Part shown: positions 17,120 to 23,659 of the stretch, in pieces
Position numbering within the stretch: the first letter of the stretch is position 1
How the letters are laid out: every line of letters starts with the position of its first letter
Assembly: GCA_964471225.1 (NCBI GenBank)
Contig: CAYYEZ010000052.1
Span: 1 to 33,568, forward strand
Length of the DNA stretch: 33,568 bases
Direction: 5' to 3'
From: JAGVJT01 sp964471225
GTDB lineage: Bacteria > Pseudomonadota > Gammaproteobacteria > Legionellales > Legionellaceae
The notes under the pieces: generated by a model
The model's input: only the letters and a program-made list of their open reading frames with translations
Databases searched by the model: none
Told to the model about the DNA's origin: nothing
Translations under genes and position numbers: made by a program

Positions 17120-17377
17120 GTGGTGGAACATCACCCTTCAGATGCGAAATTAATTTGGAATTGTCGTCGAGGCATGCTAGAGCTTGATTTAATGCTAGCG
17201 CGTTTTGTTGAGCAGCGGTTACCTCTTTTGAGTCCAACCGAGCGTTTGTTATTTGCGCGTTTGCTGGATTACCCCGATCCTGTGTTGTACGCACTTTTGA
17301 TGGGGCAAGTCGAGCTAGAAGAAGATGAGGAGCTGACCCATTTTGTCAACAGTATACGAACTCAACATCCCCTTTAG
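17120..17377 (+). CDS. sdhE: succinate dehydrogenase flavinylation factor SdhE
   Basis: The 85-residue helical protein matches SdhE/YgfY (SDHAF2), which attaches FAD covalently to the SdhA subunit of succinate dehydrogenase and to fumarate reductase. The signature RRGMLELD (residues 16-23) contains the RGxxE motif needed for flavinylation. The start is a GTG (17120, or the next GTG at 17123) after GCGAGAAAC. It is the first gene of a tight plus-strand run and overlaps ygfX by 35 bp in another frame. It is divergent from ygfZ, another respiratory-enzyme maturation gene. Confidence 0.93.
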   Translation: MVEHHPSDAKLIWNCRRGMLELDLMLARFVEQRLPLLSPTERLLFARLLDYPDPVLYALLMGQVELEEDEELTHFVNSIRTQHPL

Positions 17378-17795
17378 GACCTCTAGAGACTATCAACGTT
17401 TGGTCTTGTTGCTCTACGGCTTTGGTTTGGCGGCTGTCTGGTGGTTTGCCTATCCTTTTTGGGTTTCTGTCTATTTGAGCGCTGTAATTTTTGTGCATGG
17501 TGGATATTTATTTCGTGCCGGCAAACCCTTTCGACGTGAGGAGACATTGAGTTTTATCGGAAAACATTGGGTGCTTACAGATACGCTGGGGCTTAAAACA
17601 GAATTTACACAACTCCGTGTTGCTTATGATTTCGGATTTATCTTTTGTGTCGTTTTACAAGGGGCGCGTCGCCCAAAATATCTTTTGTTTTTCCGTGACC
17701 AATTGACCTCGTCAGAGCGTCGAGCTTTTTATTTTAGTCAATTAGAATGGCGCGAGCCGACGATGCTGAAATCGATTGGCGAGTCTTCTGAGTGA
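17343..17795 (+). CDS. ygfX: YgfX (CptA)-like membrane protein
   Basis: The 150-residue protein has two close transmembrane helices (about residues 20-57, a hairpin) and a soluble beta-rich C-terminal part, the layout of E. coli YgfX/CptA. Position right after sdhE (ygfY) matches the conserved ygfY-ygfX pair; sequence alone would be weak evidence. In E. coli it was described as an inner-membrane toxin acting on FtsZ and MreB and balanced by YgfY, but that toxin-antitoxin interpretation is disputed since YgfY proved to be SdhE. The start appears to be a TTG inside the sdhE frame, with GGAG upstream; no ATG or GTG in a useful position exists. ccmA starts 7 bp after its stop. Confidence 0.7.
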   Translation: MSTVYELNIPFRTSRDYQRLVLLLYGFGLAAVWWFAYPFWVSVYLSAVIFVHGGYLFRAGKPFRREETLSFIGKHWVLTDTLGLKTEFTQLRVAYDFGFIFCVVLQGARRPKYLLFFRDQLTSSERRAFYFSQLEWREPTMLKSIGESSE

Positions 17796-17802
17796 TTTTT
17801 TC

Positions 17803-18408
17803 ATGCTAGTCGTTTCAAATCTTTTTTTTGAATATGCTGATGACCCTTTACTAAGCGATGTCAGTTTTGCTGTGCGTGCGGGTGAGTTATTGCATGTTAA
17901 AGGAGAAAATGGTGCAGGTAAGTCTACTTTATTGAAGTTGATTGCGAGCTTGCTTGACCCATTATCCGGCGAAATTAAGTTTGAAAATGTACCGCTTCAG
18001 GATTGTCTAGAGCATTACCGCGCTCAAATGTGTTATCTTGGGCATCTTGAGGGGGTACATCCTTTACTCACACCTAAAGATGTTTGGACGTTTGAATCAA
18101 CACATACTAAGGACACACCCTCACTTGATGCTATCGCTGATTTATTACAATTGAGCGATTTTCTCGATACACCTTTTGCTTTCCTTTCCGCTGGTCAAAA
18201 AAAACGAGTAGGGATGATACGTCTGGCCATGAAGCAAGCGGCAAGAGTTTGGTTGTTAGACGAGCCTTGGGCGGCATTGGATGCTGCAGGTACTGATCAA
18301 TTATTACGGCTGACCCTGAAACACCTTGAAAGTGGGGGAGTGCTTATCACGACTTCTCATCATCCTTTGCCTGTCACTTCTTTTTCAGTGAGAGAGTATA
18401 TTTTATGA
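17803..18408 (+). CDS. ccmA: cytochrome c biogenesis ATPase CcmA
   Basis: The 201-residue ABC ATPase has Walker A GENGAGKST (34-42), signature LSAGQ (129-133) and Walker B LLDEP (151-155). With CcmB and CcmC it forms the CcmABCD complex, which uses ATP to free holo-CcmE from CcmC in the system I heme-delivery pathway. It is short, as CcmA usually is. The ATG at 17803 is chosen because the beta strand LVVSNLFFEY starts there; an in-frame TTG at 17776 would lie inside ygfX. It overlaps ccmB by 4 bp. Confidence 0.97.
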   Translation: MLVVSNLFFEYADDPLLSDVSFAVRAGELLHVKGENGAGKSTLLKLIASLLDPLSGEIKFENVPLQDCLEHYRAQMCYLGHLEGVHPLLTPKDVWTFESTHTKDTPSLDAIADLLQLSDFLDTPFAFLSAGQKKRVGMIRLAMKQAARVWLLDEPWAALDAAGTDQLLRLTLKHLESGGVLITTSHHPLPVTSFSVREYIL

Positions 18409-19082
18409 ATGCGACACTGAAATTTTTTTGGCAAATGCTTCAACGTGAAATTAAAATTCAGCACCGACAGCGTAAAGTGTTATTCAATACACTATTATTG
18501 TTTTTAATGATTATGGCTTTTTTCCCATTAACTATCCCTGCCGACGAGCACTTACTTCGAGAGATTTTCCCCGGGTTACTTTGGGTGACTTTGCTTTTTT
18601 TGTTACTTCTTTCTTCTGAAGCTTTATTTCAACAGGAAATAGACAGCGCGACTTTGGATCAGTGGTTGATAGGTGTGTATCCTCTTCATTGGGTGCTTCG
18701 AGCGAAGCTTTTGGTGATTTGGGGGTATCAAATGTTATTGCTGGGCTTAGTCAGTCCCTTGCTTCTTGTGATGTTTCATTTGTCAACCAAGGCCTATCTC
18801 GTTCTTTTATTAAGCCTATTTTTAGGTACACCAACTTTATTGATGCTCAATGCACTTGCTTCTTCTTTTTCTAGTGGAATCAAACAAAAGGGTGTATTTA
18901 TGGGGTTGATTTTACTTCCCTTGTCTTTGCCCGTGATGATTTTAGGAAGTAGTGTCCTAGCTCATGCGATACAGAATTTTCCTGTGATGGGTGAAATGGC
19001 ATTATTACTCGCGATGAGTTTGCTCAGCGTTTTTTTTCTCCCCTGGGCAATGGGTGTCGCACTACGGACATCTATGCTATAA
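18405..19082 (+). CDS. ccmB: heme exporter membrane subunit CcmB
   Basis: The 225-residue protein has six hydrophobic segments, as expected for CcmB, the permease-like subunit bound to CcmA. The N-terminal FWQMLQREIKIQHRQ and the early NTLLLFLMIMAFFPLTI helix are typical, as is the cytoplasmic EIDSATLDQWL loop. It acts in the inner membrane. It overlaps ccmA by ATGA, and 30 bp separate it from ccmC. Confidence 0.95.
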   Translation: MNATLKFFWQMLQREIKIQHRQRKVLFNTLLLFLMIMAFFPLTIPADEHLLREIFPGLLWVTLLFLLLLSSEALFQQEIDSATLDQWLIGVYPLHWVLRAKLLVIWGYQMLLLGLVSPLLLVMFHLSTKAYLVLLLSLFLGTPTLLMLNALASSFSSGIKQKGVFMGLILLPLSLPVMILGSSVLAHAIQNFPVMGEMALLLAMSLLSVFFLPWAMGVALRTSML

Positions 19083-19112
19083 TTCTGCAATTTTTAGTGT
19101 TCATAAGATTCT

Positions 19113-19853
19113 ATGTGGCTTTATTTTTATCAATTTGCCTCACCTAAAATATTTTATCATCGTGTGCAGCGATGTTTGCCTATCCTTTGGATTGCTGCCG
19201 TCCTTTGTCTTGTCATCGGCGTGGTTTGGGGATTGATCTTCGCGCCGGCAGATGCTCAGCAGAAAGATGCATTTCGTATTTTATATGTGCATGTTCCTGC
19301 GGCGTTTTTGTCGATGGGGCTTTATACATTCATGGGCTGTCTTAGTCTTTTATTTTTAATTTGGCGTATTAAATTAGCAGGTCTTTTGCTGAAAGTGGTT
19401 GCAGAAATAGGCTGTTTAATGACGTTTTTGGCTTTGGTCACCGGCAGTATTTGGGGGAAGCCTATGTGGGGGACCTGGTGGATATGGGACGCACGTTTGA
19501 CCTCTGAATTTATACTTTTAATGTTATATGCTGCAATTTTGGCGGTGCATCACGCTTATCCAGAGGGTGAGCAAGCAGATAAGCTCGCTGCATTGCTTGT
19601 GATAGTTGGATTGGTGGATTTACCAATTATTCATTATTCTGTCGTTTGGTGGAACACGCTACATCAAGGTCAGACTTTTTCTCTTTTTTCAAAATCACAT
19701 ATGGACGCACGTATGTTGCCTCCTTTGTTGTGGATGTTATTGGGTTTTTCTTTTTATAGTGCAGCAATGATATTAACGCGTGCGAAAGATATGTTGTTGT
19801 GGCGCGAGCGTCGTCAACATTGGGTTAAAGCATTCGTTGAGGGATCTCAATGA
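19113..19853 (+). CDS. ccmC: heme lyase-type subunit CcmC
   Basis: The 246-residue protein has six transmembrane helices. It carries the tryptophan-rich heme motif WGTWWIWDARLT (119-130) and flanking histidines (H60 in YVHVPAAF and one in KSHMDARMLP) used as axial ligands. It presents heme to the periplasmic chaperone CcmE. Its start is ATG at 19113 and it overlaps ccmD by 4 bp. Confidence 0.97.
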   Translation: MWLYFYQFASPKIFYHRVQRCLPILWIAAVLCLVIGVVWGLIFAPADAQQKDAFRILYVHVPAAFLSMGLYTFMGCLSLLFLIWRIKLAGLLLKVVAEIGCLMTFLALVTGSIWGKPMWGTWWIWDARLTSEFILLMLYAAILAVHHAYPEGEQADKLAALLVIVGLVDLPIIHYSVVWWNTLHQGQTFSLFSKSHMDARMLPPLLWMLLGFSFYSAAMILTRAKDMLLWRERRQHWVKAFVEGSQ

Positions 19854-19990
19854 CAAATTATATGCCTTATATTTTGAGTAGTTACGGTTTAGCCGCAATC
19901 TCGATGTGCTTAGGGTTGTTATGGATTAGACGTCAGCGTCGTCATACTTTAAAGCGCTTAGCGCAATGGTTTAAGCGAGGTGGCTCTTGA
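19850..19990 (+). CDS. ccmD: small subunit CcmD
   Basis: A 46-residue reading frame between ccmC and ccmE. It contains YILSSYGLAAI, one transmembrane helix and a basic tail RRQRRHTLKRL, the standard features of CcmD. CcmD is a single-span protein needed to release holo-CcmE from CcmABC. It overlaps ccmC by ATGA and ccmE by one base (TGATG). Confidence 0.9.
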   Translation: MTNYMPYILSSYGLAAISMCLGLLWIRRQRRHTLKRLAQWFKRGGS

Positions 19991-20421
19991 TGCACCCAAT
20001 AAGAAAACGACGCTTATTCACTGTGATAGCCATTTTGAGTGTATTAGGCTGTGTGGTTGCTTTAGTTTTATACGCTTTACGTCAAAATATAAATGTATTT
20101 TACTCACCGACAGAAGTACAGCACGGCAACGCCCCTTCCAATCGAATGATACGATTGGGTGGTATGGTTTTACCTGGAAGTGTTCAGCGCCAAGAAGATC
20201 TTGTTGTGAAGTTTCAAGTGACTGATTTCAAAGCGAATATTCCCGTTGAGTATCGTGGTATTTTGCCGGATCTGTTTAATGAAGGAAAAGGTGTGGTTGT
20301 TGAGGGACGTTGGCGTCACTCGGGTATTTTTAAAGCCGAAACAGTACTTGCAAAGCATGATGAAAATTACATGCCACCGGAGGTAAAACAAATACTCCAG
20401 GAGGGGGCGCGTGATTCCTGA
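19990..20421 (+). CDS. ccmE: heme chaperone CcmE
   Basis: The 143-residue protein has a basic N-terminus, one membrane anchor (about 10-30) and a periplasmic OB-fold domain. The covalent heme-binding histidine is H123 in LAKHDENYMPPE, with the conserved Tyr four residues later (Y127). It carries heme from CcmC to CcmF/H. The ATG at 19990 is in the TGATG overlap with ccmD; a TTG one codon earlier is less likely. It overlaps ccmF by 11 bp. Confidence 0.97.
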   Translation: MHPIRKRRLFTVIAILSVLGCVVALVLYALRQNINVFYSPTEVQHGNAPSNRMIRLGGMVLPGSVQRQEDLVVKFQVTDFKANIPVEYRGILPDLFNEGKGVVVEGRWRHSGIFKAETVLAKHDENYMPPEVKQILQEGARDS

Positions 20422-22348
20422 GTTAGGTCTTTTAGCCTTAGTTTTGGCATTATTGTTTTCGCTTTTCGCGATTTTTGTGCCGTCTGTTGGTTTAATTAAA
20501 AAAAATGCTCCACTTCAGGTTTCGGTGCGCTTTTATGCTGTAGCACAAAGTCTTTGTGTCGGGATTGCTTATCTTTGTTTAACTTTTTGTTTTTTTAAAA
20601 ATGATTTCAGTGTTGCCTATGTTTACGCAAACTCTAGTGTTTTACTGCCTTGGTTTTATCGAGTTTGCGCGGTTTGGGGTGGTCATGAGGGCTCGATGTT
20701 GTTGTGGGTGCTAGTTTTAAATCTCTGGACTATTGCTGTCGTGTATCGAAGCCAATCGCTATCACGCGAGTTTAGTGTGCGCGTTATCATGGTGTTGTGT
20801 GCGTTAAACGCAGGGTTAGTGCTGTTTTTACTGACAACATCTAATCCATTTTTGCGTCAATTTCAAATATTGAATACCTTGGGGCGGGATTTAAATCCTT
20901 TACTCCAAGATCCGGGATTTTTATTTCATCCGCCTATGCTTTATATGGGGTATGTTGGATGTGCGGTTGCTTTTTCTTTTGCATTTAGTGCGCTTTGGCT
21001 TGGTCGTATTGAGCCTGAATGGGCGAAATGGACTAGACCTTGGTCGCTTGCAGCTTGGTGTTGCTTAACGCTGGGTATTACTTTAGGAAGCTGGTGGGCT
21101 TATCGAGAATTGGGCTGGGGAGGCTGGTGGTTTTGGGATCCGGTTGAAAATGCTTCTTTTATGCCCTGGTTGTCCGCCACAGCACTGATTCATGCATTAG
21201 CGCTCAACGAAAAACGTCAGCAGCTCAATGCGTGGACCATTTTACTCGCGATGATGACGTTTTCACTTAGTTTAATCGGCACATTTTTGGTGCGCTCCGG
21301 CGTATTAGTCTCGGTGCATGCGTTTGCAGTCGATCCCACGCGTGGTTTATTTATTTTGTCATTTTTGATGGTGGTGATTGGTGGTGCGCTGGGGCTATTT
21401 GCCTTTCGCGCCCAGACCTTGCAGCGTCAGCAAGAGTTTTCTCCAATATCGCGCGAAGGGGCTTTATTGTTGAATCATGTGTTTTTGTGTGCCGCGATGT
21501 GTACGGTGCTTTTGGGGACAGTCTATCCCTTGTTAGTTGATAGTTTAGGGCTAGGCAAACTTTCCGTGGGGGCCCCATATTTTAACACGGTTTTTGTACC
21601 TTTAATGATGCCTTTATTGGTACTAATGGGCGCTGGCATTCATATGCATTGGCGACAAGATAGCTTGTGGCGGTTATGGAAGCACTTAAGTAGTGCGGCA
21701 GGACTGGCTGTCTTATGTGTGTTGCTGATGCGCTTTATCAGCCAGAAATCGATGAGTTTCATGATTTTTCTTGGCTTAGTGCTGGCATGTTGGATTATTG
21801 TGAGTACATTAAAAATGGGTATGGAACGAAAAAAACAACGTGGAATACGTGCTTTTGGGCAAGCTTTTTTGGGCATGTTGTTGGCACATATTGGAGTTGC
21901 GGTGACTGTGATTGGGATTGCTGTTTCTTCCGGTTTTGGCATTCAACAAGATGTTAAAATGTCCCCTGGCGAAGAGGTTCGTTTGGCAGGTTACTCGATT
22001 TTCTTTGTGAGTGAGTCTAGTCTAACAGGACCGAATTATCACGGTACTAAAGCTTGTTTTAGAGTCGGTTCGGGTGAGCGGGCACATGTCATTTTTCCTG
22101 AAAAGCGATTGTATGACGTAGGTAAGATGGCTATGACTGATTCCGCGATTGACGTGAATGTGTTTCGAGACATATATATTGCATTGGGTGAGCCAATGGG
22201 CAAAGAGGCATGGTCTGTACGTTTGTATTATAAGCCTTGTGTCCGCTGGATTTGGGCGGGTGGCTTTTTACTTGTGATAGGTGGCCTTCTTGCACTGACA
22301 GATAAACGCTATGGGCGTTATAAGTCAATGATCATGGCGCGTGCGTGA
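20411..22348 (+). CDS. ccmF: cytochrome c heme lyase subunit CcmF
   Basis: The 645-residue polytopic membrane protein is full length. It carries the heme-handling motif WGGWWFWDPVENASFMPWL at about 235-253 and conserved histidines in periplasmic loops (for example in VWGGHEGSMLLW and LFHPPMLYMGYVG). With CcmH and CcmI it attaches heme to the CxxCH sites of apocytochromes. The start is GTG, preceded by a strong GGAGGGGG ribosome site inside the end of ccmE. Three bases separate its stop from ccmG. Confidence 0.97.
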   Translation: MIPELGLLALVLALLFSLFAIFVPSVGLIKKNAPLQVSVRFYAVAQSLCVGIAYLCLTFCFFKNDFSVAYVYANSSVLLPWFYRVCAVWGGHEGSMLLWVLVLNLWTIAVVYRSQSLSREFSVRVIMVLCALNAGLVLFLLTTSNPFLRQFQILNTLGRDLNPLLQDPGFLFHPPMLYMGYVGCAVAFSFAFSALWLGRIEPEWAKWTRPWSLAAWCCLTLGITLGSWWAYRELGWGGWWFWDPVENASFMPWLSATALIHALALNEKRQQLNAWTILLAMMTFSLSLIGTFLVRSGVLVSVHAFAVDPTRGLFILSFLMVVIGGALGLFAFRAQTLQRQQEFSPISREGALLLNHVFLCAAMCTVLLGTVYPLLVDSLGLGKLSVGAPYFNTVFVPLMMPLLVLMGAGIHMHWRQDSLWRLWKHLSSAAGLAVLCVLLMRFISQKSMSFMIFLGLVLACWIIVSTLKMGMERKKQRGIRAFGQAFLGMLLAHIGVAVTVIGIAVSSGFGIQQDVKMSPGEEVRLAGYSIFFVSESSLTGPNYHGTKACFRVGSGERAHVIFPEKRLYDVGKMAMTDSAIDVNVFRDIYIALGEPMGKEAWSVRLYYKPCVRWIWAGGFLLVIGGLLALTDKRYGRYKSMIMARA

Positions 22349-22351
22349 GCC

Positions 22352-22858
22352 ATGGTTAAGTTTTTACGCTTTGCACCGCTGATTGTTTTTATTGCACTGG
22401 GTGTGTTTTTTCTAAAAGGTCTCGGTCTCGATGCGCGAGAAGTACCTTCGGTAATGATTGGCCAAAAAATCCCTGCGTTTAATTTGCCAAGACTTGATAA
22501 TGGCGAATTACAATCGTCACAGGATTTAAAAGGAAAAATGCTGATTTTAAATGTCTGGGCGAGTTGGTGCGAAGTCTGTAATGAAGAGCAAGATTTTTTA
22601 ATGCAGTTGTCAAAGCAGGGTGTTCCGATTTATGGATTAAACTACAAAGATGAACCCAGTGCAGCGAAGTCATGGCTAGTTCGTTGGGGTAATCCTTACC
22701 GCTGGAGTATGTCTGATGAAGCCGGCCGTTTCGCGTTGGATTTGGGGGTTTATGGCGCCCCAGAAACATTTTTAATTGATGCTGAGGGTGTAATCCGTTA
22801 TCGTCATGCGGGTGCGTTAACCCCAGAAGTTTGGCAAAAAATGCAGAGGCTTTTATGA
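22352..22858 (+). CDS. ccmG: thiol-disulfide oxidoreductase CcmG (DsbE)
   Basis: The 168-residue membrane-anchored periplasmic thioredoxin has an N-terminal helix (about 8-24) and active site WASWCEVC (C73 and C76), where most CcmG proteins have WCxxC. The GxPxxFxLP-like IPAFNLPRLD and the VYGAPETFLID cis-proline region are typical. It keeps apocytochrome cysteines reduced for heme attachment. It overlaps ccmH by 4 bp. Confidence 0.95.
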   Translation: MVKFLRFAPLIVFIALGVFFLKGLGLDAREVPSVMIGQKIPAFNLPRLDNGELQSSQDLKGKMLILNVWASWCEVCNEEQDFLMQLSKQGVPIYGLNYKDEPSAAKSWLVRWGNPYRWSMSDEAGRFALDLGVYGAPETFLIDAEGVIRYRHAGALTPEVWQKMQRLL

Positions 22859-23235
22859 AGTGGTGGATGGGATGGATAGGGTGCATGTTATTCACTGCTG
22901 TTTTTGCCCAAGAGCTTTATCCATTTGATGATGCAAAAAAATCAGCACAGTTTCAGCATTTACTGACTGATTTACGTTGTTTGGTGTGTCAAAATCAAGA
23001 TTTGGCGGATTCTCATGCTGAATTTGCACAAGATTTGCGGCAAGCGGTATACGAGCGTGTTTTACAAGGACAGTCTGATGATGAGATTGTGCATTATTTG
23101 ACGGCGCGTTTTGGTGATTATATTCTGTTTAAGCCTCCAGTGAAGGGAATGACATGGTTTTTGTGGGCAGCACCATTGCTATTTTTAATGATGGGGCTAG
23201 GTGTTTTTTGGAAGGCTGTACGACATGGGAAATAA
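22855..23235 (+). CDS. ccmH: cytochrome c maturation protein CcmH (N-terminal type)
   Basis: The 126-residue protein has a signal peptide (about 1-18), the thiol motif LRCLVCQNQ (C42 and C45) in a three-helix bundle, and a C-terminal membrane helix. It is the short CcmH found when the TPR part is encoded separately as ccmI. It reduces or holds apocytochrome cysteines next to CcmG. The ATG at 22855 overlaps ccmG; an earlier in-frame codon at 22831 lies within ccmG and would spoil the signal peptide. Confidence 0.95.
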   Translation: MKWWMGWIGCMLFTAVFAQELYPFDDAKKSAQFQHLLTDLRCLVCQNQDLADSHAEFAQDLRQAVYERVLQGQSDDEIVHYLTARFGDYILFKPPVKGMTWFLWAAPLLFLMMGLGVFWKAVRHGK

Positions 23236-23614
23236 TGCTTTAGGTTTGATTTTGCTCATCAGTGCGCTCGTTGGCGTGAGTGTGGCTTGCGCTCCTTTGT
23301 TCAAATTTTCAAAGCGTATGACTTTTTTTGTTTTTCTATGCTCGTTGTTAGCGATATGTATCGGGTATTTTACTTGGGGTGGCTACTTCGCTCTGAGTGA
23401 TTATCATATCAAGTTGGCGAAAGCTCAGGAAGTTGATGCATTGCTTGCTTCACCAGAAAAAACCTTAGCACTGATTGAGCATATTAAAACGCGTCTTGAC
23501 GACTCACCAGAGAGTGCATCAGGCTGGGTGCTCATCGGGAAGCTTTATTTAGTTTTACACAATAAAATCGAAGCGCAACGAGCCTTTGAGAAAGCGGCCC
23601 AATTAAAGCATTAA
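23225..23614 (+). CDS. ccmI: short CcmI-like TPR protein
   Basis: The 129-residue protein has two hydrophobic helices (about 5-22 and 32-54), then a helical segment with one TPR-like unit, SGWVLIGKLYLVLHNKIEAQRAFEKAA. This matches the membrane part and start of the TPR domain of CcmI, which presents apocytochromes to the heme lyase. Typical CcmI proteins are two to three times longer, with several TPRs, so this is a minimal version. The ATG at 23225 overlaps the ccmH end by 11 bp. It closes the ccm run; no strong terminator follows. Confidence 0.75.
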   Translation: MGNNALGLILLISALVGVSVACAPLFKFSKRMTFFVFLCSLLAICIGYFTWGGYFALSDYHIKLAKAQEVDALLASPEKTLALIEHIKTRLDDSPESASGWVLIGKLYLVLHNKIEAQRAFEKAAQLKH

Positions 23615-23659
23615 TTTTTGTCTATACTTACAAATAATGAGCCTTGTGAGTAGAGACAA

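Noticed and set aside
17052..17294. 81-residue N-terminal extension of YgfZ
   Set aside because: It has no family similarity, runs antisense to sdhE, and the standard YgfZ N-terminus begins at the ATG at 17051.
21640..21942. Open frame of 100 codons antisense to ccmF
   Set aside because: No ribosome site or recognisable domain; it is a by-product of the codon pattern of ccmF. The same holds for other antisense frames such as 11400-11717 and 22479-22895.
23601..23619. AATTAA-AGCA-TTAATT hairpin followed by TTT at the end of ccmI, as a terminator
   Set aside because: The stem contains only A-T pairs and would be too weak; it also overlaps the stop codon.
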